From contig NZ_LXVX01000001.1 of the NCBI RefSeq assembly GCF_001650725.1, positions 62,001 through 126,000 on the forward strand: a stretch of 64,000 nt of DNA, given 5' to 3'. Within the stretch, counting starts at the first letter, position 1. Each line of letters starts with the position of its first letter. The notes beneath the pieces were generated by a model. It worked only from the letters and a program-made list of their open reading frames with translations, did not search any database and was not told the origin of the DNA. This document shows positions 37,221 through 45,831 of the stretch, in pieces. This stretch comes from Sphingobium sp. TCM1 (GTDB lineage: Bacteria; Pseudomonadota; Alphaproteobacteria; Sphingomonadales; Sphingomonadaceae). The position numbers and the translations under genes are program-made.

Positions 37221-38207
37221 TCAGTCCATCAGCCCCTTCACGGCCTCGACGACCTGATCCGGCGAGACGATGTAGGCGTCCTCCAGCACCTTGGCGAAGG
37301 GAACGGGGGAATAGGGCGCTCCCAGCCGGCGGACCGGCGCTTTAAGCTGGCCGAACAATTCTTCCGCCACGGTCGATGCGATTTCCGCGCCGGGACCGAA
37401 GCTGCGCACCGCTTCATGCGCGACGAGCACACGGCCAGTTTTGGCGGCGGACGCCAGCACCGTTTCCCTGTCCCAGGGCGACACGGTGCGCAGATCGACC
37501 AGTTCAACCGATATGCCCGCTTCGGCGAGCGGCGCCAGCGCCTGCTGGCATCTTATGATCTGCGACGACCAGGAGACGATCGTTACGTCGGTTCCTTCCT
37601 GTACGACCCGTGCCTTGCCGAGAGGGATCGGCCCCTGATCATCCGCCACTTCGCCGGGGATGAACAGCGAACCGGCCGATTCGATGAAGATGCAGGGATC
37701 GGGATCCTGGATGCAGGACAACAGCAGCCCCTTGTAATCCGCCGGGTTGGATGGCGCGACGACCTTGATCCCGGCGGTATGCGCGAACCAGCCTTCCAGA
37801 TGATCGGCATGTTGTCCCGCGGTTTGCCAGCCAGCACCCGTCAGGGTGCGGATGGTGATCGGCACCGTGCTCTGCCCGCCCGACATGAAGCGAAGCTTGG
37901 CGGCATGGTTGAAGATCATGTCCATGGCGACGGTAGTGAAGTTCATCAGCATGATTTCCGCCACCGGCTTATAGCCGCTGAGCGCCGCACCGATCGCAGC
38001 GCCAATGATCGCCTGCTCGGAAATCGGGGTGGACTTGACCCGATCATCGCCGAACCGGGTGGACAGGCCGGCCGTTGCGCCGGTGACGCCGCCACCTTCG
38101 CGGTCGGCCACATCCTCGCCCAGCACCAGCACCTTGTCATCCTCGGCCATGGCCTGGGCCAGCGCGGCGTTCACCGCCTGGAGCGCATTCATCTTCTTGC
38201 CGGTCAT
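37221..38207 (-). CDS. 2-oxoacid/acetoin dehydrogenase E1 component, beta subunit
   Basis: A 328-residue transketolase-like pyrimidine-binding subunit. LGEDVADREGGGVTGATAG, STPISEQAIIGAAIGAAL and the C-terminal DLRTVSPWDRETVL are standard for AcoB/PdhB/BkdAB-type E1 beta. With the alpha subunit it decarboxylates a 2-oxoacid or acetoin using thiamine diphosphate and transfers the two-carbon unit to a lipoyl domain. Its start overlaps the alpha subunit stop by 4 bp. The full E2 acyltransferase and E3 are not in the window; only a free lipoyl domain protein is, at 43438. Acetoin or an acyloin-like metabolite is the most likely substrate type. Confidence 0.88.
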   Translation of the reverse strand: MTGKKMNALQAVNAALAQAMAEDDKVLVLGEDVADREGGGVTGATAGLSTRFGDDRVKSTPISEQAIIGAAIGAALSGYKPVAEIMLMNFTTVAMDMIFNHAAKLRFMSGGQSTVPITIRTLTGAGWQTAGQHADHLEGWFAHTAGIKVVAPSNPADYKGLLLSCIQDPDPCIFIESAGSLFIPGEVADDQGPIPLGKARVVQEGTDVTIVSWSSQIIRCQQALAPLAEAGISVELVDLRTVSPWDRETVLASAAKTGRVLVAHEAVRSFGPGAEIASTVAEELFGQLKAPVRRLGAPYSPVPFAKVLEDAYIVSPDQVVEAVKGLMD

Positions 38208-39199
38208 GCCGGAATCTCCTCAGCAAAGACATCGCGGCGCAGCTCGTCGACGGACGGCAGGGCACTGGCGAGGCCGAATTCCTGGGCATCCTCGACCTCC
38301 GCCTCGATCTCCGCCTGCATGGCGGCCAGCGTCGCCTCGGTGGCATGGCCCTGCGCGATCAGCCAGGCCTTGAAGGCTGGCAACGGATCCTTCTCGATGG
38401 CCGCCGCCTTTTCCTCCTTGGTCATATATTTGTCGTCGTCGCCCAGCACATGGCCGAGGAAGCGGAAGGTCTTGCATTCCAGCAGGGTCGGCCCCTCGCC
38501 CTCCCGCGCGCGGGTGATGGCCTCATGCGCGGCGGCGTACATGGCAAGCGGATCGTTGCCGTCGACCGTGTGGCCCGGCATCCCGTATCCGATCGCCCGC
38601 TTAGAGATGAAATCGACCGACGTGCCATTCTCGTAGCGCGTATGTTCGGCGAAACCGTTATTGGCGCAGACGAAGATCACCGGCAGTTTCCAGAGCGACG
38701 CGAGGTTCAGCGATTCGTGGAAGGCGCCGATATTGGACGCGCCGTCGCCGAAATAGGCGATGGTGACACGCTTAGACCCATCGAGTTTCGCCGCCCAGGC
38801 AAGGCCGTTGGCGATCGGCATGGACGATCCGACGATGCCGGTCGTCACCATCACACCGGTTTCGGGGTGGGTGAGGTGCATTGGCCCGCCCTTGCCCTTG
38901 CAGGTGCCATCGACGCGCCCGGCGATCTCCGCCCAGAGCGGGCGCAGCGGCATGTCCTTCGCCACCATGTCGTGGATGCCGCGATAGATGGTGCAAATCT
39001 TGTCGTCATCGGTCAGCAGCGACGAGAGTGTCGACGGGATCACTTCCTGCCCCCGCGCCGAATAATAGGGCATGACGAGCCGCCCCAGGCGGATCGTCTT
39101 GCGGATGGCATCATCATTCCGTTCGATGCGGATCATGCGCCGGTAGATGTCGACCAGCACTTCCGGGCTTGGTGCCGCAACATTGCTCTGCTCTGCCAT
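38204..39199 (-). CDS. 2-oxoacid/acetoin dehydrogenase E1 component, alpha subunit
   Basis: A 331-residue thiamine diphosphate-binding subunit. The ThDP/Mg site is GDGASNIGAFHESLNLASLW ... NN, and the phosphorylation-loop-like HTRYENGTSVDFISKRAIGYG follows. The KGKGGPMHL motif is typical of AcoA/PdhA proteins. I chose ATG 39199, which has TGAGGA 6 bases upstream and fits family N-termini (LVDIYRRMIRIERND). It heads a two-gene unit. Acetoin dehydrogenase-type E1 alpha is about 325 residues, consistent with this length. Confidence 0.88.
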   Translation of the reverse strand: MAEQSNVAAPSPEVLVDIYRRMIRIERNDDAIRKTIRLGRLVMPYYSARGQEVIPSTLSSLLTDDDKICTIYRGIHDMVAKDMPLRPLWAEIAGRVDGTCKGKGGPMHLTHPETGVMVTTGIVGSSMPIANGLAWAAKLDGSKRVTIAYFGDGASNIGAFHESLNLASLWKLPVIFVCANNGFAEHTRYENGTSVDFISKRAIGYGMPGHTVDGNDPLAMYAAAHEAITRAREGEGPTLLECKTFRFLGHVLGDDDKYMTKEEKAAAIEKDPLPAFKAWLIAQGHATEATLAAMQAEIEAEVEDAQEFGLASALPSVDELRRDVFAEEIPA

Positions 39200-39414
39200 G
39201 ATGTCCTCAGATGGCCAGTGGGATGTGCATTGCATTGGCCCTGGCAGGTTCGGGGTCAACTCGCCGGGGCGATATGTGCCGGCAGGGGAACGGGAAGCGC
39301 CGATGACGCATCGTGCAAGCCTGCCGGCCGCGGCGGATTTCGCCCCGCCGATATGCGCGCCATGCGCTTGCATCGGAGGCCAGCCGGGCCATGCTGGTGC
39401 AAAAGGACAGCATC

Positions 39415-39693
39415 ATGAATGACGAGAAGGACAATGTGCGGGCAGCGGCCGAGCGCGTGCTGCAACTGGAATCGGAACTGGAGGCGGAAGGGACCGCGAC
39501 GACGGACAGCGATCCGATGATTGTCCTGCGCGCGTCACTCCATGACTGGGTCGAGACGGTGGTAGCGGTCGTCGCATCGCCGGGCGTCGGCCGGGTCACA
39601 CTGATCCATGATGATGGCAGCGAATCCCGGATCGCCTCGCCCGGCCTGCCATTCCGCCTGTCCCGCCCAGCCCGGTTCGACGATCAGGGCTGA
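39415..39693 (+). CDS. Small hypothetical protein
   Basis: A predicted 92-residue acidic protein I do not recognise. The first 30 residues form a charged helix (DNVRAAAERVLQLESELEAEG); the remainder contains short hydrophobic strands (VETVVAVV, RVTLIHDDG). There is no signal peptide or membrane segment. ATG 39415 has AAAGGA about 7 bases upstream; ATG 39391 is also in frame. It lies divergent from the E1 alpha gene and its end overlaps the KstD-like gene by 10 bp in convergent orientation. Coding is plausible from the ribosome binding site and length, but not certain. Confidence 0.5.
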   Translation: MNDEKDNVRAAAERVLQLESELEAEGTATTDSDPMIVLRASLHDWVETVVAVVASPGVGRVTLIHDDGSESRIASPGLPFRLSRPARFDDQG

Positions 39694-41375
39694 TTGCCCA
39701 GGCCCGCCGCGTGGCGGGCGGCGATATAGCCGAAGGTCATGGAAGGACCGATGCTTGACCCCGCGCCGGGGTAGACATTGCCCATCACTGATGCGGTCGT
39801 GACGCCGGTGGCGTACAGCCGCTCGATCGCCTGTCCTGCGGCATCGACAACGCGCGCCTGATCGTCCGTGATCACCCCGCCATAGGTGCTGACATCGCCC
39901 GGCACCACCGGAACCGCGTAGAAGGGGCCCTTCTCGATCGAACCGATAGCACTGCGCGCGGAAAAGGGATCGCCGACGAAGCCGCAATTGTCATAGGCGC
40001 GTTCGCCCCGGTGAAAATCCTGATCCACACCCGCAGCGACAAAGCCGTTCCAGCGCGCCACCGTCGCCGCCAGTATGGCCGGATCGACCTGAATCCGCCC
40101 GGCCAGTTCCGCGATCGTATCGGCCATGTGCAGATAGCCGGTCTCGATCCAGCCGTCAGGAATCTTCCTGTCGATGAACCGGCCGGCGACTGCATATGAT
40201 TCGACATATTGCCGGTCGAAAATGGCCCAGCTGGGAATGGCGGGCGCGACGGCATTCCGCCGAAGCATGGTTTCGCAATAGAGTTCGTAACTGCCGCCTT
40301 CGTTCATGTAGCGGAGCCCGGTCCGATCCACGAGAATGGCATGGGGCTTGCCGGTCATCGACTGGGCGCCCGGAGCGACATAGCCCTTGTCCCAGCCGGG
40401 CATGGGGGTCATCTGATAGCCGACCATCTGGTCCATCTGGGCGAGCTGACCACCGATCCGCTCCAGTTCCACCAGCATCTCGCCGGTGTCGCCCTCGGCC
40501 GTCTGCGACCATGCCGCGTTGGAACCGGGAATATAGCGGTCGCGCATTTCCTGATTGCGAGCGAAGCCGCCCGCATTGACCAAGATGCCGAGCCGCGCGC
40601 CTATCCGCCAGGGATGGCCGTCCTTCATGGTGACGACGCCGGTCGCGGCGTCGCCTTCGATGATGAGTTCGCTGACCGGCGTTTCCAGTCGCAGGTCGAT
40701 GCCGGCCGCGAGCACCGCCTTGAGCATCCGCCCCTGCAAAGCGGCGCCCGCGGTCGTATATTTCCGGCCGAGCAGCCGATCGCGGATGGTACGCAGCACG
40801 ATCCGCGCGAGCAACCTGCCCGACGCCTTGTTGGTTCGCCGATGGCCCTGCGCCTCCATGCCCTCGACCAGCGTCACATTGAACTCAGCGAAGCCCTGTC
40901 GCAGCTTGTCCTGCCATGGCCCCAGTTCCTTCCGGTCGAACGGCTTGGCCACGACCGTGCGGGATGTCTTGCAGCCGCCGGGCAGCTCATCATAATAATC
41001 CGGCCAGAAGGTCGCGCCGCGTTGCAGTTCCACACCCTTGCCGACCAGAAAGTCGATCGCGCGCGGCGCCTGCGTGACATAGGCAAGCCGCTTTTCACGC
41101 GCGGCGCCTGGCGCGGGATTGCCGTCCAGTTCCTGCAATGCGTCGAGATAGGCCATCGCCGCATCCGCGTCATCCTGTTCGCCGTCCGCCAGCATGAACC
41201 GGTTGCCCGGTATCCACATGACGCCGCCGGACTTGGCGGTGGTTCCGCCCGCCCAAGGCGTCTTTTCGAGGATGACGACGGATTTGCCCGCATCGCGCAT
41301 GACCAGTGCCGAACTCATCGCCCCGGCGCCGCTGCCCACGACCACCCAGTCGAACATCTCGTCAAAGCCGGCCAT
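39684..41375 (-). CDS. FAD-binding dehydrogenase, 3-ketosteroid delta1-dehydrogenase-like
   Basis: A 563-residue flavoprotein of the succinate dehydrogenase/fumarate reductase-like family, KstD branch. The N-terminal FAD motif is VVVGSGAGAMSSALVMRDAG, followed by WAGGTTAKSGGVMWIPGN. Near the C-terminus, TYGGVITDDQARV contains the Tyr-Gly pair typical of ketosteroid dehydrogenases, and GNVYPGAGSSIGPSMTFGYIAA closes the flavin site. It would introduce a double bond next to a ketone. A steroid substrate is not proven: many sphingomonad homologues act on other ring ketones. It is divergent from the enoyl-CoA hydratase gene. Confidence 0.83.
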   Translation of the reverse strand: MAGFDEMFDWVVVGSGAGAMSSALVMRDAGKSVVILEKTPWAGGTTAKSGGVMWIPGNRFMLADGEQDDADAAMAYLDALQELDGNPAPGAAREKRLAYVTQAPRAIDFLVGKGVELQRGATFWPDYYDELPGGCKTSRTVVAKPFDRKELGPWQDKLRQGFAEFNVTLVEGMEAQGHRRTNKASGRLLARIVLRTIRDRLLGRKYTTAGAALQGRMLKAVLAAGIDLRLETPVSELIIEGDAATGVVTMKDGHPWRIGARLGILVNAGGFARNQEMRDRYIPGSNAAWSQTAEGDTGEMLVELERIGGQLAQMDQMVGYQMTPMPGWDKGYVAPGAQSMTGKPHAILVDRTGLRYMNEGGSYELYCETMLRRNAVAPAIPSWAIFDRQYVESYAVAGRFIDRKIPDGWIETGYLHMADTIAELAGRIQVDPAILAATVARWNGFVAAGVDQDFHRGERAYDNCGFVGDPFSARSAIGSIEKGPFYAVPVVPGDVSTYGGVITDDQARVVDAAGQAIERLYATGVTTASVMGNVYPGAGSSIGPSMTFGYIAARHAAGLGNQP

Positions 41376-41524
41376 GCTGCGCTCTCCATCCTTTGTTGCC
41401 CGAGCTATAGCGCGATGGCGCGCGATGGCATCCCGCGCGACGGGAAGGGGCCGCGCTTATCGCCCCGGCGACGTTGGCGGAACGGCGCGACATGATAAGG
41501 GAAGCGCCGAGGAGAGAAGCCGTC

Positions 41525-42325
41525 ATGACCACGACATTGCCCCATTTCGAGACCATCCTGCTCGAACGGCGTGAGCGGCTGCTGGTGGTGACGCTCAATC
41601 GGCCGGATGCGCTCAATGCCGTGGACCGCGTGCTGCACGACGAACTGCCCGAAGCCCTGGGGTTTGCGGGGACCGACCCCGATTCCGACGTGATCCTGCT
41701 GACCGGCGCCGGGCGCGCCTTCTCCGCCGGGGGCGACATTGCCCATATGGAGCATAATGCGGCCCATCCCCACCTGTTCGATCATGAAGCGCGGCAGGCC
41801 AAGCGGATCATTGCCGCGCTGCTCGACATCGAAAAGCCCGTGGTGTGCCGGATGAACGGCCATGCGGTCGGCCTTGGCGCCTCGATCGCGCTGCTGTGCG
41901 ATGTCATCTTCGCCGCTGACGGCGCCCGGATCGGCGACCCCCATGTCGGCATAGGGCTGGTCGCGGGTGATGGCGGCGCCATTATCTGGGCGCAGCGCGT
42001 CGGCCTGGCCCGCGCGAAGGAATATCTGCTGACGGGCGAGCTGCTGGATGCGCGCCGGGCGGCGGAGATCGGCCTCATCAACCATTGCGTCGCACCGGCC
42101 GACCTGGACAGCGAAGTGGACAGCTTTTGCGCAAAGTTGCTGGCGGGCGCGCCGCAGGCGATCCGCTGGACCAAGATATTGACCAACATGGAACTGAAGC
42201 GGATCGCCTGCGCGGTGATGGAGGCCGGTATCGCCTATGAATCGCTGAGCGTGCGCAGTGCCGACCATCGCGAGGGGATAACAGCGCTGAAGGAGAAGAG
42301 GCGGCCGCGCTTTACCGGGCGCTAG
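41525..42325 (+). CDS. Enoyl-CoA hydratase/isomerase family protein
   Basis: A 266-residue crotonase-fold enzyme. The first oxyanion-hole segment is RAFSAGGDIAHM, and the second is NGHAVGLGASIALLCDVIFAADGARI. The acidic residue typical of hydratases in the GDPHVGIGLVAGDGGAI region is uncertain, so isomerase or hydrolase activity is possible. Start ATG 41525 has a GAGAGAAG element; an in-frame ATG-less stretch upstream is not conserved. It is divergent from the KstD-like gene and convergent (6 bases) with the Gfo/Idh gene. Confidence 0.87.
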   Translation: MTTTLPHFETILLERRERLLVVTLNRPDALNAVDRVLHDELPEALGFAGTDPDSDVILLTGAGRAFSAGGDIAHMEHNAAHPHLFDHEARQAKRIIAALLDIEKPVVCRMNGHAVGLGASIALLCDVIFAADGARIGDPHVGIGLVAGDGGAIIWAQRVGLARAKEYLLTGELLDARRAAEIGLINHCVAPADLDSEVDSFCAKLLAGAPQAIRWTKILTNMELKRIACAVMEAGIAYESLSVRSADHREGITALKEKRRPRFTGR

Positions 42326-42331
42326 GCCGCC

Positions 42332-43435
42332 TCATAAGACATCAGCGAGTTTTACCCAGCGGCGCTCGCCGCTCGACAGCCGGATCGCTTCCTGGAGCCG
42401 TTCTATTTCCAGCGCCTCCGCGAAGTCGGGCGCGCCCTGGCCGCGGCTACGAATAGCCTCGACCATGGCGCGCATCGACAGCGCCATCGGGAAGCTGGGC
42501 TGGGGTTCGCTCTGCCAGTCGAGCATGATGTCCGGCGCCGTCCGGAAAGAGTCGGGAATGGCCACATCTTCCAGCGCGCCGCCAATCTGCCCCGCGCGCA
42601 ACAGGCAGTCGCGTGCGGTCGGGAAGGTCGGGGAGGAGGCGATCAACCGCCCCTTCTCCCCGAAGACGTCGATCACCCAGCCATCGTGCAGCGCCATGCT
42701 CCAGCTGATCTGCATCTGGAGCACCAGCCCGCTTTCGAACCGCAGGATGACGTTGGCGAGATCATTGGTTTGCGGCGTGATGCTGTCCCCGTCGGGGAAG
42801 CGCCATTGTTCCAGGATGCGGCGATCGTCTGCGACCAGTTCGGCGATCGGGCCGAACAGGTGCCGCAGCATGTAGAGCGCGTGGCTGCCATTGTTGCGCA
42901 CCGCCGACACGCCCTGACCCGCCTGCGCGAACCAGTTATAGGGAAACTGGCGGTTCGGCGTATTGAACAGCGACAGGTTGAAATGGCAGGTACCGCCAAG
43001 CGGGGTACCGACATGGCCCGCGTCCAGCATCGCCTTCATCTGTCGATGGGCGGGCAGCCATTGGGCGAAGGCGTCGACGACTCCCACCGCGCCGCTGCCG
43101 CGCCAGGCCGCGTCGATTGCCTTCGCCCCAGTCCAGTCGGGCGCATGGGGACTGGCGTTGTAGACATGCTTGCCATGGGCGAGCGCGGCCAGCACCATCG
43201 GCAGGCGGACGCTGGGCCGCGTGCCCAGATCGACGATGTCGATGTCCGGATCCGCGCACATCTGCTCGGCATTCCAGAAGGCGCGAGGCAGGCCCAGACG
43301 GTCGGCAGCGGCGCGCGCCGTCTCCTCCCGCGAAGTGCAGATGGCCGTCACCTCGACCCCGGCTATGGCGCGCCAGGCCGGCAGATGGGCAAAGGCGCCC
43401 CAAGCGGCGCTGACGATGCCGACGCGCAGCGGCAT
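42332..43435 (-). CDS. Gfo/Idh/MocA-family oxidoreductase
   Basis: A 367-residue NAD(P)-dependent oxidoreductase. A Rossmann domain spans residues 1-120 (LRVGIVSAAWGAFAHLPAW, VTAICTSREETARAAADRLG, DIDIVDLGTRP), and an alpha/beta catalytic domain follows (GGTCHFNLSLF, then NNGSHALYMLRHLFG). The consensus EKP motif after the Rossmann fold is replaced by HVYNASPHAPD, so the usual catalytic Lys is missing or displaced. The substrate is unknown; relatives act on sugars, inositol or dehydroabietane-like compounds. It lies two bases after the lipoyl gene on the same strand, so they are almost surely co-transcribed. Confidence 0.83.
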   Translation of the reverse strand: MPLRVGIVSAAWGAFAHLPAWRAIAGVEVTAICTSREETARAAADRLGLPRAFWNAEQMCADPDIDIVDLGTRPSVRLPMVLAALAHGKHVYNASPHAPDWTGAKAIDAAWRGSGAVGVVDAFAQWLPAHRQMKAMLDAGHVGTPLGGTCHFNLSLFNTPNRQFPYNWFAQAGQGVSAVRNNGSHALYMLRHLFGPIAELVADDRRILEQWRFPDGDSITPQTNDLANVILRFESGLVLQMQISWSMALHDGWVIDVFGEKGRLIASSPTFPTARDCLLRAGQIGGALEDVAIPDSFRTAPDIMLDWQSEPQPSFPMALSMRAMVEAIRSRGQGAPDFAEALEIERLQEAIRLSSGERRWVKLADVL

Positions 43436-43437
43436 CG

Positions 43438-43668
43438 CTATTCGATGGTGCCCAGGACGGTTCCGACTTCGTAGGTCTCGCCCGGCGCGGCGATGATGCG
43501 CAGCGTGCCACTGGCGGGCGCCTCCACCTCATTGGCGGACTTGTCGGCTTCCAGCAGGAAGAGCGGCTGGCCCTCGGCCACCTGCGCACCGTCCTCCACC
43601 AGCCATTCGGCAATCTGGGCCTCGGTCATCGAAAAGCCGATCTTGGGCAGCAATATCTCGGTCGCCAC
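43438..43668 (-). CDS. Free-standing lipoyl/biotinyl attachment domain protein
   Basis: A 76-residue single lipoyl domain. LPKIGFSMTEAQIAEWLVED opens it and the attachment hairpin is LEADKSANEVEAPASG, with the modified Lys at about residue 43. The DKS/DKA and EVxAP context indicates lipoylation rather than biotinylation. In 2-oxoacid dehydrogenases this domain is the N-terminus of E2, but no linker or catalytic acyltransferase follows here. It may be the acyl acceptor of the E1 subunits at 37221-39199, about 4 kb away. It is followed at 2 bases by the Gfo/Idh gene. Confidence 0.88.
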   Translation of the reverse strand: MATEILLPKIGFSMTEAQIAEWLVEDGAQVAEGQPLFLLEADKSANEVEAPASGTLRIIAAPGETYEVGTVLGTIE

Positions 43669-43783
43669 GGTTGGTCCCTCTCAGAAATGAATGTCGTCGG
43701 CCTTCTTCATGCCCGTGGCGAGGGCCGCCGGGCAATGCGCGGCGGCGGCCGCGAACCCGATATCGTCGCCACGATTGTCCGCT

Positions 43784-44440
43784 TCAGTAGCCGCGGCTGT
43801 CAGTCCAATCCTCGGTTTCGCCCGGCTTGTAGGTCTTGCCCGGCAGCTTGCCCGACGCGGTGCGCAGATCGAAGCCGATCGGGTCCGCGCCACCCTCTAT
43901 GCCGACGCCAAAGGCGGACAGCGCCCAGCTGGTCATGACATAATGGCCGATGGAAAAGACCAGATCCATTTTCTGCCGCGTGTCGAAATGGCGATCCAGC
44001 ACCGCCCAGGTCGGATCGGACACGGTGCCATCGCGCATCAGTTCGTCCACCGACCGCAGGATGGCATCGTCCGCCTCGTTCCAGTTGCCGCCCTCGGGAT
44101 AGTCGCGGATCGCGGCGATGTCCTCCAGCGTCAGACCGGCGTTGAGCGCATAGCCGACATGGTTGTGCCATTCATAGGCGGACTTCACACGCCAGGCGAC
44201 ACGCAGGATCAGCAGTTCCAGATGGCGCGTGGACAGCGTATTGGACATCAGCAGATGCCGGCCCCAGATATTATAGACCTTCCCCAGATCGGGATGGTTG
44301 GCCATGACCATCAGGACGTTGGTCTTGGACCCTTCTTCCCAGGCATTGGGCTCGCCCCAATAGGCAAAGACCTCGCGTGCATCATCGGTCCATTCCGGGC
44401 GCGGCAAGGGAAGGATGCGGGGGGTGATCTGCGTCATCAT
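43784..44440 (-). CDS. Carboxymuconolactone decarboxylase-family protein
   Basis: A 218-residue AhpD/CMD-fold protein. The core lies at about residues 55-115: RHLELLILRVAWRVKSAYEWHNH and GLTLEDIAAI. The CxxC redox pair of AhpD is absent, so it is of the CMD rather than the peroxidase type. The EWHNH segment supplies conserved Glu/His residues. The function is unknown; such proteins often accompany aromatic or terpenoid degradation genes in sphingomonads. Translation may start at either of two adjacent ATGs (44440 or 44437). The 115-bp gap to the lipoyl gene holds no feature I can support. Confidence 0.83.
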   Translation of the reverse strand: MMTQITPRILPLPRPEWTDDAREVFAYWGEPNAWEEGSKTNVLMVMANHPDLGKVYNIWGRHLLMSNTLSTRHLELLILRVAWRVKSAYEWHNHVGYALNAGLTLEDIAAIRDYPEGGNWNEADDAILRSVDELMRDGTVSDPTWAVLDRHFDTRQKMDLVFSIGHYVMTSWALSAFGVGIEGGADPIGFDLRTASGKLPGKTYKPGETEDWTDSRGY

Positions 44441-44470
44441 GAAATCTCCTTGGGCATTCCGCTCGCGGTA

Positions 44471-45805
44471 TCAGTGCATCGCCAATTTGGGCGCGGGACC
44501 GTCCCAGCCGCCCGCCACCTTGAAGTCTTCGCGGCAGTGGCGGCTGGCGATCCAGGCCAGAAACGTGCTGGGAACGCCGACGAGCAGCGCCCAGCGCATC
44601 GCCATGCCCAGCGACTCTTCGCCATAGGAGGGGCGCAGCAGGTCGCTGAGCCAGCCGACCAGCACAGGCCCGCCCCCCAGACCCAGAACCTGGATCGACA
44701 CCATCAACAGCGCGATGGCCGTAGCGCGTGAGCGTGACGGGACCAGACCCGCCACCACTGCCATCAGGGGCGCCGCCGACAGGCCGCCGATCAGCATGTT
44801 GAGACCGTATAGCGGGAATACCACTTCGCTGGGGCCGGTAAGGATCATCCAGCCGATGCCGGTGGCCAGCGCGCCGCTGATCATCAGCATCCAGACATAC
44901 CAGCGCAGGTCGCGACGGCCGAGAAAATCGGCCAGCGGACCGCCGATGCTGTGACCGATGGCCGATCCGAAGAAGAGCGCGCCGCCCATCTGCAAACCCG
45001 CCTGGCTGGCCGGCATCCCGTGTGTGCGTTCGACAAAGGCGGGCGCCCAGCTGATGAAGCCCATGGTCAGCAGGGCGTTGAGCGAGGCAGCGAGGATCAG
45101 CGGCGGCAGGGTTCGGATCGCCATGAGTTCGCGCGCGGTCTGGAGGAAGGAGGCGGGCGGCTCCATTCGGGCCGGCGCGCCGTCGGCCAGGCCTGGCCGG
45201 GTGTCGCGCAGCGTGAACCAGACGATCGGCGCGAGGAGGAACCCCGGAATGCTGGCGAAGATCAGCGTATTGCGCCAGCCATATTCCTGCACCGCCCAGC
45301 CGCCCACGGCAGGGCCGATGAACGTGCCGAGCGAGGCGCCCAGCAGGAAGACGGAAAGCGCGGTGGCGCGCTGCCGGATCGGGAACAGATCGGCGACCCA
45401 GGCCTGGGACGGCGGCGTGAAGCCGCCTTCACCAAGGCCGATTCCGGCGCGTCCGATCAGCAAAATCCAGAAACTTTTGGCTGCCCCACAAACGATCACG
45501 GCCGCGCTCCAGACGGTGGCGGCGATGGCCACGATCTTGCGCTTCGACCATCGGTCTGCCAGGCGCGCCAGCGGAATGATCGCCAGGATGTAGACGATGG
45601 CGATGATCATGTCCTTGGCCATGCCGATCGCCGCGTCGGAGAGACCCAGTTCGCGGCGGATCGGTTCGACCATCACCACCATCAGATAGCGTTCGCCCTG
45701 CACCGATGCCGACACCAGCACCATCACGAACAGGAACCAGGAGCGATAGGCCATTCCCGGCAACTGGTCGGCGCTGGCAGGCGCGCGCGGGTCACAATCG
45801 GCCAT
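44471..45805 (-). CDS. MFS transporter, Spinster-like
   Basis: A 444-residue major facilitator with about 12 transmembrane segments. ARLADRWSKRKIVA is the conserved loop 2-3 motif, and GIGLGEGGFTPPSQAWVADLFP is typical of the Spinster-type carriers common in sphingomonads next to catabolic genes. The substrate is not deducible; import of the compound degraded by neighbouring enzymes is likely. It sits 30 bases upstream of the CMD gene on the same strand and 26 bases downstream of the SDR gene, suggesting one transcript from 46584 down to 42332. Confidence 0.87.
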   Translation of the reverse strand: MADCDPRAPASADQLPGMAYRSWFLFVMVLVSASVQGERYLMVVMVEPIRRELGLSDAAIGMAKDMIIAIVYILAIIPLARLADRWSKRKIVAIAATVWSAAVIVCGAAKSFWILLIGRAGIGLGEGGFTPPSQAWVADLFPIRQRATALSVFLLGASLGTFIGPAVGGWAVQEYGWRNTLIFASIPGFLLAPIVWFTLRDTRPGLADGAPARMEPPASFLQTARELMAIRTLPPLILAASLNALLTMGFISWAPAFVERTHGMPASQAGLQMGGALFFGSAIGHSIGGPLADFLGRRDLRWYVWMLMISGALATGIGWMILTGPSEVVFPLYGLNMLIGGLSAAPLMAVVAGLVPSRSRATAIALLMVSIQVLGLGGGPVLVGWLSDLLRPSYGEESLGMAMRWALLVGVPSTFLAWIASRHCREDFKVAGGWDGPAPKLAMH

Positions 45806-45831
45806 GGATGATCCTCACCTGGGGGGCTCGC

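Noticed and set aside
43669-43783. Possible coding remnant in the gap between the lipoyl and CMD genes
   Set aside because: A minus-strand frame ends here (ATGMKKADDIHF), but it has no own start outside the CMD gene and no recognisable domain.
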